From positions 32,196,032 through 32,260,031 of the forward strand of contig OY821518.1 in the NCBI GenBank assembly GCA_963682025.1: a DNA stretch of 64,000 bases. The letters run 5' to 3'. The stretch comes from Cordilura impudica (lineage: Eukaryota > Arthropoda > Insecta > Diptera > Scathophagidae). A model generated the notes under the pieces. It had not been told where the DNA came from and did not search any database. It worked only from the letters and a program-made list of their open reading frames with translations. A program made the position numbers and the translations under genes. Below, piece after piece: positions 23,134-34,411 of the stretch (its first letter is position 1; each line of letters opens with the position of its first letter).

Positions 23134-23640
23134 TTATGGAATATTAGTCCATGTCTTCTTAAAGTCAGCATGTACAAATTCCATTGCCTGATCACTATAA
23201 AAGCCAAGTCCTTCTTCATACTTCGTAAAAATGTAAGGAACGTGTTCAATAACAGCATGAACTTTGGGAGTGATACTTATCTCCAAAAACTCGTAGCTCT
23301 TTTGTTTATATAAACTTTAAATTGTGGATCAAGTTTAATTGAAAAGCAAAAATCAAATACAAGATTAAATTCTTGAAAACATTGCACATATTTCATACTG
23401 CGTCCATCATATTTAACAGAAATTCTGCAAAAATGTCAATGTTTTTTAACATTTTTTTTTTGCAAGAATTTCCATTTATAGTTGCTTTAACCCACTCTTC
23501 ACTTTCTTTTTCAAATTCTGATAACAGGCATTCAAATAATTTTTTTTTAACACCGAGTAGCATAGCATGTTCAGACGGCAAAATAAACCACTTGATTTGA
23601 TCTCTGAATCCTGATTGTGAACCTTGGTGTTCAGACGAGT
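23134..23640 (-). pseudogene. C-terminal remnant of an uncharacterised transposon-associated protein
   Basis: Two frames on minus joined across a break near 23340. The upstream part includes FRDQIKWFILPSEHAML and LLSEFEKESEEWVKATING. The downstream part includes SITPKVHAVIEHVPYIFTKYE, EEGLGFYSDQAMEFVHAD and FKKTWTNIP then stop at 23134. From memory, the KVHAVxEH...GLGxYSxQAxExxHxDF pattern recurs in uncharacterised insect and cnidarian proteins encoded by repeats. Function is unknown. A short related-looking frame at about 24030-24190 on minus (RDYFKNVEACVNKPLFDF) might be an upstream piece. Confidence 0.55.
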
Positions 23641-24594
23641 ATTCTTAGTTCATTTTGACGTTCATATTTTTTGTGCAAATATTTGAAGACATCCTTCTAC
23701 ACTATACGTTTCACTTTTTCATTTTTTCCACTTTTATTTGAATATATATGTATATGTAAATATATACTTTTTATTTGTTAAATGTTTCTATTTATTTTAT
23801 TGCTCACATTAATTTTTTGTTTTTTCTTTGTTTATATATTTTTGACAGCTAGTTCAGATAAACTAGCGATAATTTCTTTTATCAAAATTGGAGATGACAC
23901 TCAATTTTTCTAGGTTCACAACTAGGTTTAAAATGAACCAAGTAGGTTCGCTCTCAAAATTTTGTATGGCGAATCATATAGATTCAATCATGATTCGGGC
24001 TCGAACCGTGAATGAGAGAGCGATCCGCGAATCTTGCTGTCCGTGTGAACATGGCAGCAGATAATATTCTGGTAGATGAATCAACTCTAGTATTTCAGTA
24101 TTTTTATCGAAATCAAAGAGAGGTTTATTTACACAAGCTTCAACGTTTTTGAAGTAATCTCTCCAAGGTTTCTAAGTGCACCAAGTAAATATAATTCATC
24201 AATCGACGCCGTACACCAAGTACAAGGCTATTTACTTGCATGGCACATTATACCTATCAAAATGTTAGCCAATTTTTAATCAGTAAATGTGTTAACCTTC
24301 AGTAATGACCACAATAAAGAAACATTTTCAAAATCTTCCAATTATAATTAATAAATAATTTTTTGACACTGGAACTCAAAAATTTTACATTAACGCTATC
24401 CTTGTATGTTTGCCGTAATCTTTTTGAGCCACTTTTTTCGTCAATCTCATTAGCGTTTTTTAAAGATATACATACATGTTTTTAATAAATCACCACCAGA
24501 ATCTATTATAGCTTTGTATTAGAAGTTTGATATATAAAAAAATAAATAAATAAAAAACGAAAAATATAGCATGTTTGTCAAAATTAACGGTAGT
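23641..24594. other. Non-coding stretch
   Basis: Apart from the doubtful frame at 24030-24190 on minus, nothing recognisable was found. Confidence 0.5.
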
Positions 24595-24611
24595 TAGAAT
24601 GAAGTTATATA

Positions 24612-25864
24612 CAGGGTGTCCGCCAGGAAGGTATACTACTTAGTTTGCTTATAATTTTTGATTAAATGAAAGAGAATGGATCTTATATTGATAAATGTTT
24701 TATTTAATGTCGCCAATTATGTATGGAATACAATATCAGATAAATGTCCGCCTCTGTTATCCTCACAAATGCGAGCCCATTTGAGCACATTTTTCATTAC
24801 ATTTCATGCGGTATTTCATTAATTTCATCACGAATATCTTGTTTGAGTTGCTCAAGCATTTCTGGTTTGTTTGCATAAACTTTGCTTTTCAGATATCCCC
24901 ACAAAAAGAAGTCCGGAGCAGTCAAATCAGGTGACCGTGGAGGCCAATCAATATCAACATTTCTTGAAAGAACTTGTTGTGGAAAGAGGTCTCGCAGTAA
25001 TTCCCTTGTAATCCTGGCTGTATGCGATGTGGCACCGTCTTGTTGATACCACATGTTAATCAAGCCCAATGCATGCAGTTGTGGCGTTAAAAAGTTTTCA
25101 ATCATATCACGATATCGTTTCCCATTCACAGTTACTGTTACGCCGTTTTCATTTTCAAAGAAGTAAGGTCCAATGATTCCTCCTGACCAAATTGCACACC
25201 AGACTGTCACTTTTAATGGATGCAAAGGTGACTGATGAATAATTTTAGGGTTTTCCATTGCCCAGAACCGACTATTCTGTTTATTCATATATCCATTGAA
25301 ATGAAAGTGTGCCTTGTCACTCATTATAATATTTTCATGAAAATCGGGGTTGTCATGGGTGAGCTGTAACATCCTATTGGCATATGTACGGCGGCGTAAA
25401 TGGTCTTGAGGAAGAAGCTCTTATGTGAACTGAATCTTAAATGGAAACAAATGCAAATCCTTGTTCTTTGAAGACCAAACTCCTGAGCACGGCGTCGAAT
25501 TGAGGTTGATGAATTGTTTTGAACACTTTCTTGAGCAGCAGTAATGTTTTCAGCCGATCTTGCAGTACGTTGTGGTCCATGCTTGGGCCTATCACCTACA
25601 GACCCTCTTTCTTCGAAATCATTCACTACACGATAAATAGAGCGTTTAATTGGCACGTTGTTTCTTCCAAAAGTTTCACGTAACTTTCTCATCGTCACAG
25701 TAATCGATGATTGATTTTGATAAAATGTTTTAACGATTAAAATACGTTGGTTTATCGAAAATTTTTCCATAATAAATTTGCCACGTGTCTACTTCATGCC
25801 TGCCAAATATAAACTGTCAAGACTAATGTTTACCAAAATGGCGGCCTTCTCGGCGGACACCCTG
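24612..25864 (-). mobile_element. Mariner-type element (DD41D, rosa-like), copy 1
   Basis: Inverted termini CAGGGTGTCCGCC at both ends, flanked by TA, span 1253 bp. The insertion lies in repeat family R2. Removing it and one TA gives GAAGTTATATATATGTATCT, matching the intact copy reversed near 22585. Confidence 0.92.
24797..25770 (-). pseudogene. Mariner transposase, DD41D type, disrupted
   Basis: The N-terminal part from 25770 (MEKFSINQRILIVKTFYQNQ) carries a helix-turn-helix and a GPQRTARS linker. The C-terminal part holds MSDKAHFHFNGYMNKQN (first Asp), WYQQDGATSHTA (second Asp) and SPDLTAPDFFLWGYLK (third Asp). 41 residues separate the last two acidic residues, the spacing described for the rosa group. 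A small deletion after GLQRTR shifts frame near 25460. A TAA stop follows near 25420. The N-terminal half is otherwise well kept, so inactivation looks recent. The element is non-autonomous now. Confidence 0.88.
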
Positions 25865-25890
25865 TATATGTATCTATTTATAGCTTAATT

Positions 25891-27082
25891 CACCCCTATC
25901 GTGAATAAAAAGTGAAATGTTTGTTCCCTTAAAATTTTCATTCCCCCTCACGTGAAAATTGGTATCGGGGATTTCCAATGAAATTTTTGTTCCCTTGAAA
26001 GAACAGCTGTTCCAAATAATGTATGCTATCAATGTTCACTGAATGAAAAAATAAATAGAAGTTTGAAAATTAAAGAAATAAACCGTTTTCATCATTACTG
26101 GCATTTCCACGTTATGTTTTTGAGTGGTACAACCAATTTCAGTAATTTTAGAACACAAACTTTGTTGCGACTTTAATTCTTCATCTATAAGTTCAGATGT
26201 AGTGAGTTTGTCTGATGGATCCACTCTCTTTCTTTTCAATGAGTCTGTCATTTTCTTACTAGAGCAAGTGGGTTCTTCATATACGATGGGATCTAATGGC
26301 GATGGTGTCAACTGTTTCGAGCAGATGGATTGCTCAGTACACAATTCATTAGAAATATCAAAGGTCAACTGGTTCATTTTTCTTTTTGTTGCCATGGACT
26401 GAATCAGGCGAACCAAATTTTCGCGAAGTATCTAGTCGCTCTACAGACTCTTTCATACCCACTAAATCGTAGAGTATATACACTGCTCGGATACTGACAA
26501 CTGTTTGCTTTGGTTTGGGCCACCTCCTGTTCCCCGTTGATTCTTTAAGTTAGCGGCAGCTTTTGAGCGCACTTAACGTTTTTGGTCTGTCCATACCTAA
26601 ATTTGCATATGCGAAAATTAGAACAAAAATTACTCGTTTGAACAAAAATATCACCTTTTTCCACTCTGTAACATTTTTTTATAGTTGGACCAGCATTATT
26701 TAATTCTTCTTTCAGAGTTTTCCAAAATTCTACCATCACCTCTTTAGACAGCTTTACAAATCCAGGCAATAGATCTGTTGCTTTCCATTCTATTAAGAAT
26801 TATGTCACTTTGAGCTCTATTTACTGATCTAGCCCTGAAAAGTATTATTTATTAACTTTAATATTTAATTGATAGAAAAAATAAGTACTTATTTATCCAG
26901 TTCGCCCGCAAAAATTAAGTGAACAAAACAAGGGAAAAATGTAAAAAAATGGCGCGAAAAAAATCATTCACGATAAGGGGAATTTTTTTCCACATCAAAT
27001 TTGTTCAGGGAAATTATTCACGTTTGAAATATCAGGGAAAGGGAAAACATTTCGAGGGAAAAAATATTCACGATAGGGGGTG
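25891..27082 (-). mobile_element. PIF/Harbinger-like element, 3-bp ATT duplication
   Basis: Inverted ends CACCCCTATCGTGAATA (left) and CACCCCCTATCGTGAATA (right, reversed) are flanked by ATT at 25888-25890 and 27083-27085. The intact family copy reads GCTTAATTATTTTTT, exactly one ATT. A 3-bp duplication and a Myb/SANT-like gene fit PIF/Harbinger. No transposase gene is present, so this 1192-bp element is probably an internally deleted derivative. Confidence 0.85.
26036..26815 (-). pseudogene. Myb/SANT-like DNA-binding protein of a Harbinger-type element
   Basis: Reading on minus, LIEWKATDLLPGFVKLSKEV, EFWKTLKEELNNAGPTI and EWKK precede a 58-bp intron at 26597-26654 (GTGATA...ATTTAG). After it come VWTDQKR, a TAA stop, then SKAAANLKNQRGTGGGPN. 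The WKKVW...GTGGGP pattern is typical of the Myb/SANT-like accessory protein that accompanies Harbinger transposases. A C-terminal open stretch (26036-26416; MVRLIQSMATKRKMNQL) is Ser/Lys-rich. The stop and a missing initiator region mark a pseudogene. No DDE gene is present. Confidence 0.7.
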
Positions 27083-27360
27083 ATTATTTTTTAACATTAT
27101 AGCATCATCTATTTTTCAAAACTCAATTTAGTTTTTTAAATGAGCTCAACAAGAGAACAAGAAATTGAATTTAGGAATGCTTAAAATGCAAAAAAAAAAT
27201 TTAAATGCGCTAATAAAAAAAGTGCAGGTTCAGCGATTTTGGGGTTTGCATTTTTTTACTCTTGATACATCCCAAAACCTTATCCATCAAAAATTTCTGG
27301 GGTGGTTTTCCTAAAAATTTAAATTTCTTAAAACCCACCGTGTGTGCCTTTTCAAAGTTG

Positions 27361-28825
27361 AAAACACAACTGGGACGAGCGACGAATTTTTCGTTCCGAA
27401 TATTTGTCGTCAGAAATAAAACACATTTGTGTACATGAAAATCAATCAGTGCGTCGAACGAAATACGTACTGCGTAACGAACTCTGCGATAGGTTTATTT
27501 CCATTTCTAACGCCGACGAATAAATTGGTGTAGAGTGACCGTATTTTATTTTAGTTTTTCAAATGTTTTAGTAAATAAAGTCATTTTTGTCTTTAAGAAT
27601 TGTTTTATATTTTATTTATAACTTATAAGATAAATAAAATCTATTTTTAATTATATAATTTTCTTTTACATAGTTTTTTGTTAATATTTATTCTTTTTCG
27701 TGTAGTGCTCCTTTTTTGTTAAATATGGTCACACTATCAGCTACAACATGTTAACAAAAATGACATAAAATTAATTTATTAATGAAAATTTATGTAATTT
27801 TTTCAGAATTAAAAATTTAAACGCTGCCGTACAAAAATTAAGGATTTTACCATCGTGAACATGATGTTTACAATTGGAATAACTCGTACTAAGTTAAAAA
27901 TTCTTTTATTCATATTTTTCCAATATTTATTTATGTACATTAGGGTTATGACTTTTTTATTTTTTTTTTTTTTTGCAAATATCAAATTTTACATGCCCTA
28001 GCCAAAAAGGCTATTAAAAAATATTAAGAAACGCAATCTTACTTCTTCGCTGCTCTCAAAAAAGTTTCCGCACCAAACGTGTTGAAATTTGTTCTATATT
28101 TTTTTATTTGATTTAAAATATTTATTCTACGTTTTAAAGACCTTTATGTATTTTAGGTACGATGCCCCGAATGGTTTCAAATTTTCACCACTTATAACAC
28201 ATTTTGTTGCGATTCTAGCAAAATATTTTTTTTTTCGACTTGGAAAATATCTCGACATATTTTCCAAGTTATGGACCTCCAAAGTTTGGACATTGACTTG
28301 TATATAACTTTTTAGTATCGGAATTGAGTAATATATATATATATATCATTTTGAAGATCACATGAGCGCCTTTTATTTGATATTTTTAAATTTGAAATCC
28401 TTTAAATCTTAAATTTATATCATACAATATTCAAATAAATAAATAATCATACCTCGTATCAAAATTTACATTGTTTAAATAACTTTCTTACTATGTATTA
28501 TTAAATTAATAAAAAATATAAAAATAATAAAAAAAATCAGTGAGTTTTTTTGAAATTGCATTTGGTGCGGAAGGTTTTTCTGGCAAAGTGACTCGCAAAC
28601 ACGATTTTTATTATTATTTTTATCGTGGTGATAGATAAAAAATTTTTTAAAAAATTAGTCATAACCCTAATGTTCAAATTATAAATTAAAAACAATTTCA
28701 AATGACGTTACAGCTGATATGTGAATTCGTCGTAATTGTATTTCATTCGACGAATTTACGCAACGAATTGTTGCCAACAAATTCGTCGAGTTGTGCGAAA
28801 TTCGTCATTCGTCCCAGTTGTGTTT
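27361..28825. mobile_element. TIR element of unknown type, hosting a hAT-like MITE
   Basis: AAACACAACTGGGACGA with a GACGAA core occurs at the left end and inverted at the right end (28801-28825). Subterminal segments are rich in the motif GACGAA in both orientations (27370-27520, 28725-28810). No gene. A second element lies at 27941-28669. Confidence 0.65.
27941..28669. mobile_element. hAT-like MITE, 729 bp
   Basis: Inverted ends TAGGGTTATGACT... are flanked by ATGTACAT (left) and ATGTTCAA (right), matching at 6 of 8 positions. The 8-bp length and TAGGG start suggest hAT. Internally ACTTGGAAAATAT...ATATTTTCCAAGT forms a perfect 13-bp stem near 28240-28272. No coding. Confidence 0.6.
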
Positions 28826-29098
28826 CCTCCTTAATTCTGTTAAATTTTATTTATATAATAATTTTTCGATACTTTTTTTATTTATAACATTCATCCATAT
28901 AAAAATTTCAAAGAAATATGTTTGTTTTTACGATTATTTTTTAAGCAGCTGTATTATAAAAAAAAATAATTTCTTATGATTTTATATACATATGTAGTTC
29001 GAAAAGCCTCTAATTTTCAAATTTTTTGAGCATTTATTGAAATAAAATCGATGAATATCGATCGATTAATTTTCATAAGATAATTATCGTTAAAATTA

Positions 29099-29943
29099 CA
29101 CAGTGCAACATTTTTGAAGTAATCGAATGCAAACTCCTTCACGTGTGCGGTTTTCCGAAGTACTTATCAAAACTGACAAAACCCCATTTGGATTTTGCTA
29201 GTTTAGCTGCTGTTCGGATTTTATGGCCTAATGTATATTTTGGCTAAATTTTTCTCACGGCTATATCACTATAACCAATTGGAATTTTTTTTTTGTCTTC
29301 GGCACAATTGTAGTTATGGTCTAGGAGAAGAAAGTGTAAAAAAGCTAACCCGAAAAAACTGCATCTAGTGCCGCACAATATATTTTTTTAAAAAATATAT
29401 TTTTTTTAAATATCTTGCCATCAAAATAAAAAAATATATATATTTATTTTCCAGCTGTATTTTATATGCAAAATTCGAGAAATATATGAAAATTGTCTTG
29501 TCACATTAATGACAGCATTCGGCTACGTGACATTTGTATTGATATTTGTATTTTAATTTTTTCCATCTATGGAAACAAATTTCACATAGTTGATAAACTA
29601 AAATCTTGAATTTTTCAATGTAAAATACAGCTGGAAAATGTGAAAAAAAAAACATTTTCCAGTATTATAATGTTTTGAAGAATTATGGTGAAAAAAGATG
29701 GATAAAATAAACTTTCGAAACTTTAGCAATTTTGAAGCAGCTTTTTCGGGTTAGTTTGTTTTTCAATTTTTTCCGAGGTATAGTCGTGAGAAATAATGCA
29801 TGTTCTTCGGAAAAAATTAGTTTCAGCTAAAACTTACATGAGGCCATAGAATCCGAACAGCAGCTAAACTTGCAAAAGTACAAATATGTACATCGAAAAA
29901 CCGCACACGAGAAGGACTTTGCATTTTATGTGTTACACTGTGC
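29099..29943. mobile_element. TIR element, 845 bp
   Basis: CACAGTGCAACA at the left mirrors TGTTACACTGTG at the right. Inverted similarity continues (GTGTGCGGTTTT, TTCGGATT...GGCC) for about 150 bp. An inner inverted pair, TTTTCCAGCTGTATTTTA (29448) and its reverse (29622), makes a second stem. No target duplication or gene found. Confidence 0.65.
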
Positions 29944-29978
29944 TATATTTGTTTGTTTACATTTTAACATTTAATGTA

Positions 29979-31176
29979 CAGGGTGGCCCAAAATTAACGA
30001 AGGGATTTGAATTCGTTATAACTTCTTATTTAAGAAGTAATTATTATTTTTTTTAATACAATATATAAATGGGGAATATTTTTAGTTTAGTTATGAAAAA
30101 TAATATCTCGCAAGTGGTGGCCATTTTCTGCTTCGCAAATTCGTGCTCTTTCCAAAACATTTTCCATAACCTTTCGCAAAACTTCAGGTGTTATGTTGTT
30201 TATTTCGTCGCGTATATTGCTTTTCAATTGCTGGAATGTTCTAGGCTTATTAATGTAGACTTTTCCCTTCAAATAACCCCAAAGAAAACAGTCTGGAGCT
30301 GTAAAATCCGGTGAACACGGAGGCCAATTAAAATCACTTGTACGCGAAATAATTCATTCACATGTCCCGTAAAAGAGACATCTTGTTGGAACCATACTTG
30401 CGGATGGTTTTCCACGGCTGGCCTTAAAAAAATTTTCCAACATTGTCCGATATCTGACACCATTGACGGAAACGGCGACCCCGTGTTCATTTTCAAAAAA
30501 ATAAGGACCAATTATCCTTTCCGATGAAACCCCGCACCAAACCGTACACTTAGGTGGGTGTAATTCTCGCTGTTGAACTACTCTCCGATTTTCCGTAGCC
30601 CATATCTTGCAGTTTTGCATATTAACGAACCCACTTAATTGGAAATGGGCTACGTCGCTCATAACTAAATTATGAATAAAATAATGTTTTTCTTCTGCTT
30701 TTTGCCGGAAAAAAACTGCATAATAGCTGAATCTTGTATGTAAACATTCCTATTGTGTGCAGAATTCTCTGCAGCGACGCTCGTGAGAGGCCAAGTTGTG
30801 TCGAACGTCTCCTGGTTGATGTTTCTCCATCTTCCCGAATACTCCTCCGTACCAGTTCAATATTGTCATCCGTGTGCACCAGGAAGGTTCCTTACTGCCC
30901 CTTGTTGTCGAAAATTTGCAACCAGACGGTTTATTGTTGACTCTGAGGGACCAACCCGCACATTAAAATAACGACGATATGCACGCAGAGACAAAACAAT
31001 GGATCGTTGATTTGAAAAATAAAGCTCAACAATTTGGGCACGTTGTTCAATTGAGTACTGCTTCATTTTAAATTCCCCAAGCCTTCTTTACAACTTACTG
31101 AAAAGAAAAGAAAAAAAAATTATAATAAAAAAGTTATAAGCAATTCAAACCCCTTCGTTAATTTTGGGCCACTCTG
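29979..31176 (-). mobile_element. Mariner-type element (DD41D-related), copy 2
   Basis: Termini CAGGGTGGCCCAAAATTAAC and its inverse (with CAGAGTGG at the right) are flanked by TA. Length 1198 bp. It is a different, older family member than the copy at 24612. Confidence 0.9.
30087..31066 (-). pseudogene. Mariner transposase related to copy 1, heavily frameshifted
   Basis: Pieces in order on minus are MKQYSIEQRAQIVELYFSNQ from 31066, then SIREDGETSTRRRSTQLGLS, MSDVAHFQLSGFVNMQN (first catalytic Asp), WCGVSSERIIGPYFFENEHG, and KGKVYINKPRTFQQLKSNI after a stretch where the second and third acidic motifs are scrambled by frameshifts (30300-30420). At least four frame changes are needed to follow it, so it is dead and older than copy 1. 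Confidence 0.85.
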
Positions 31177-31618
31177 TATAAAACAGGGATGTATGTAATT
31201 TTAAGGGTTTTTTAAAGTTATTTTTTCTTTATGTAAATATTTCCAGAATTATAATTTGGAAAAAATTTTATTAAAAAAAAAAACAAACTAAATTTTAAGG
31301 ACCGTTAGCAATTATTTAGTAGAATAAATTAACATTCTGTTACTTTCACTAAGATTTTTCTAATCGAAAATAAAAGATGTGAAAGTAAAAACTAGAACAT
31401 GTGAAGGTGAATGTGAAAGTTAGAACAGGGTTGATGATTTCCTTTGTGAAATATTTGAACATTTTACTTTTTAAGATAATAAATTTTATTACCAAATTTA
31501 GTAATGAGAACCCGGGCACTTTTTTTTCGTTACAAGCAAAGCAAAATCTATGGTACTAAAGGTACACACGATGTGTTATTAACATATGTACTGTCACTTT
31601 TTTTCTATCCATATCTAA

Positions 31619-31900
31619 TGCCTGGTTTTCACTATGTCATATTAGCTGGCAACAAACAATTGCCTCAACTGACATCTCGTAATTTTCCATTCATTACGTA
31701 TTCATTACATCTTATAAACGAACAAAAAATCCGGCTGTCAAACACAAACAAATTGCCAACATGCTGGCAATTTCATTTCAGATGTCAAATGTTGCCATGG
31801 GTTGTAAATGACAAGACATTAAAACCTGACATTAAAACCATAAAACCTGGCAATAATTGACAACAATGGCCATTGATTATGACATAATGAAAACCAGGCA
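31619..31900. mobile_element. 282-bp MITE with TAA duplication
   Basis: Inverted ends TGCCTGGTTTTCAYTATG are flanked by TAA at 31616-31618 and 31901-31903. The empty site, with one TAA, is at about 22000-22020 in the other R copy (reversed). The 3-bp TAA duplication fits PIF/Harbinger. Confidence 0.9.
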
Positions 31901-32181
31901 TAATTCCGTATATCTGTCAAAATTATCGTTTTACATACGATTCATAATTTTTGCTATCATACGTGCATATGTATTTCCGTATGACATAACCTCTAAATGT
32001 AAAGAACAGCTAATTAAATTTGTAAATTTACAAAAATTTATTGTTAAAAATGAAGTTATATATTTTTTAATGGTTAATTAATATTAAACAATTTATTATT
32101 CTTTCATTATTAATCTTTACTAGCAGATTCCAGCCCTCGAAATTCGAGCGCAAATTCTAGGAAATTTTATTTTTTCATTAA

Positions 32182-33092
32182 GGGGGGACATTACATTCGC
32201 GGCAGAGAAAACAGACCATTTTTCAAAAATTCATAACTCAGTTAAAAACAAACATTTTCCCAAAATTTTTTTTATTATTGTAGAGAATTGAACAAATTAC
32301 AAGAAAAAAAAATTCAAAAAAATATATTTTTCACTCCAACATGGTTTTATAGAGCTCCAAACTGGCGGCAGAGAAAAAAACGGGGCCTCGTGGTTGCAGC
32401 GCTGGGAGTCGCAAAAATTTTCCGATCTGGAAAAAAAATTACTTTTTTTAAATCTTAACAAAATTGGTTATAGTATGACACGAGCTTTTTTTAATTTTTG
32501 GTGATGTTCAAAATTTAAAAGTGGTTTTTTCGAAAAAAAAATATTGACTTTAAATATCATAAAAACTCGAAAAACAATTTAAAAAAAAAAAGCTCGTGTC
32601 ATACGATAGCGAATCAAGTTTAGAAAAATACAAAAAAAACAAAAAAAAATGTTCGTCAAAAAATGAACCTGCTAGTGCCGAAAAACATGGTTTCGAGATA
32701 AACGCGTTCAAAGTTTGTGAACAAAGAAAAAAAAGGTTACCTTCAATCGGCCATGAATGCTTCGTACTGTATGCCTTCGTTATCTTGTGTTGTGATGTTT
32801 CTTACAGTTTTTTGCAATCGTTTAGCAATTCGGGCTTCTTTTGAAGAAATTCAAGAACACAAAAAAACCCACCCTTCAAGTAGGTACGAAATAACAACCA
32901 CCAAAAGTCAGGTAGCAAGTAAAACAAGTATATACCAGCTGCGCTCTCACTAATCCGGCTGTAACTTTTGAACCCGTAGGTATTTTTCCATGAATTTTGA
33001 ATTTTTTTCTTAGAATCTTAAGAATATTTACTAAAATACAAAATTATAAAAAAAAGTCGATTTCAAAAAAACGGCCAATGTCATGTCCCCCC
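32182..33092. mobile_element. piggyBac-like MITE, TTAA duplication, 911 bp
   Basis: Inverted ends GGGGGGACATTACATT and GGGGGGACATGACATT are flanked by TTAA at 32178-32181 and 33093-33096. Helitron A retains the empty site CATTAAATAAAGACC (about 22695). TTAA with exact restoration is the piggyBac hallmark. Inside, TAGTATGACACGAGCTTTTT near 32472 and its inverse near 32590 form a long stem. No transposase gene. Confidence 0.9.
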
Positions 33093-33400
33093 TTAAATAA
33101 AGACCCTAAAAGTATGCTATTCAATTATAGCCAATTCACAAATCAACACAAAAAACAAACTCATTTTTATTACAAACACATTAACAAATTTAATAAGTAT
33201 TGTATAATTTTTTTATGTATGTGTTAGTAGCAACTTTAAATGCAATTTACTCAAAATAAAAGAAAAAATTTAAAAATCTGTAAGTCTGCAAAACGGCTAA
33301 AAAGAAATACCTTTCAAATCATATATGTTTGATCAAAATCGGGATAAAACGGTAGAACAGAACATCAGTCACAAGAAATCGCCTAGCCTATTAATATTAT

Positions 33401-34201
33401 CAGCCCTGTTCTTGAAACTTTATTTGAATAAGAGTGAATTTAAAATCACATGAAATTAAAATTTTGAGTTTCTTGAAACCACTTTTTTTATTTATTTAAT
33501 GGAAACATATGTTTGAGTTAAGAACCATATGTTTGAGTTAAGAACATATGTTATCTAGAAACCGAGGTGCCATATGGTTCTTTATTCAGTTTCACAAAAA
33601 AACTTTTAATTATTTTGTGCATGTTTTTTCTTAAGTTTATAGAAAAAGTATAAAGAAAAATATTTTCTTTTAAAATAACAACTTATTTGTTCATTTAATT
33701 GTTTTTGTTCTTCAATTTCATTCAATTAAAAATGACTTTTCTATTTTTAAAAAGTTAGGCATCACCAAAAAAAATTTCGATATTCAAATAAATTGGATTT
33801 GACTGGCATCACTACTGTTTCGAACATATGCAAAAAAATAAAAATATGTGATTTGATGAAAAAATTTTTTTTAATTCCTTTATTTGCAATAATTAATAGA
33901 CGTTTTTTAAAATCGTTTTTTTTTTTTTTTCATAAAATTAATGTCTAATTTTTTAAAATAATGACAAGGTTCAATAAAAAACATGTTAGAGTTTAAATAT
34001 CAATTAGTTTTTTTATCTCTTAAGACCTGCTTAGTAGAAAAAAAGGGGCATTTGTTTTGATTTCACAAAGCCTTTTCTATGTGAATTAAAACGAGAAAAA
34101 ATATTCTTATTGAAATTAGAGAACAACAAAAAACTCGTAGATTTAAGAATTTTTTCATTTACGAGTTTTTTTTTGTGATAGTGGTTTCAAGGACAGCGGT
34201 G
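33401..34201. mobile_element. TIR element, ~801 bp, 3-bp duplication
   Basis: Ends CAGCCCTGTTCTTGAAAC and, inverted, CACCGCTGTCCTTGAAAC, flanked by TAT. It interrupts the 5' end of Helitron B. The intact sequence in Helitron A reads ATATTATAGA. No gene. A 3-bp duplication suggests PIF/Harbinger-like transposition. Confidence 0.65.
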
Positions 34202-34411
34202 TATATGTAGATAATTTACTCTATTTTTCTTTCGCCACAAGCAAAATAGAACCTGTTCTAATTGAAAAATGTACATGTGACTTTCCTGATGTATTGTACA
34301 TAAACAACTTTTCATATGTATCACACGACGTGTACAACTTTTGCTGTGGGAAAATTTGACAGTACATATGTAAAAAACACATCATATAATAGAACCTTAA
34401 CTGCTTTTCTA

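Larger units (their letters stand above)
24595..27360 (+). repeat. Repeat family R2, copy interrupted by two transposons
   Basis: Segments 24595-24611, 25865-25890 and 27083-27360 together reproduce the inverse of 22170-22600. The mariner (24612-25864) and the PIF/Harbinger-like element (25891-27082) landed only about 25 bp apart in it. Confidence 0.75.
32120..34211 (-). mobile_element. Helitron-like element B, interrupted twice
   Basis: Same family as 22635-22997, read on minus. The 3' end CTAG is at 32120-32123 and the 5' TC at about 34210. It is inserted in an R element between A and T. Its own ~380 bp is split by elements at 32182-33092 and 33401-34201. Confidence 0.72.
31559..34398. mobile_element. 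MITE family R, copy 2, with nested insertions
   Basis: The outer parts (31559-31618, 31901-32119, 34212-34398) rebuild the same ~465-bp element as 21163-22055, inverted relative to it. It contains a 282-bp TAA-MITE and a Helitron, and the Helitron itself hosts two more elements. Confidence 0.75.
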
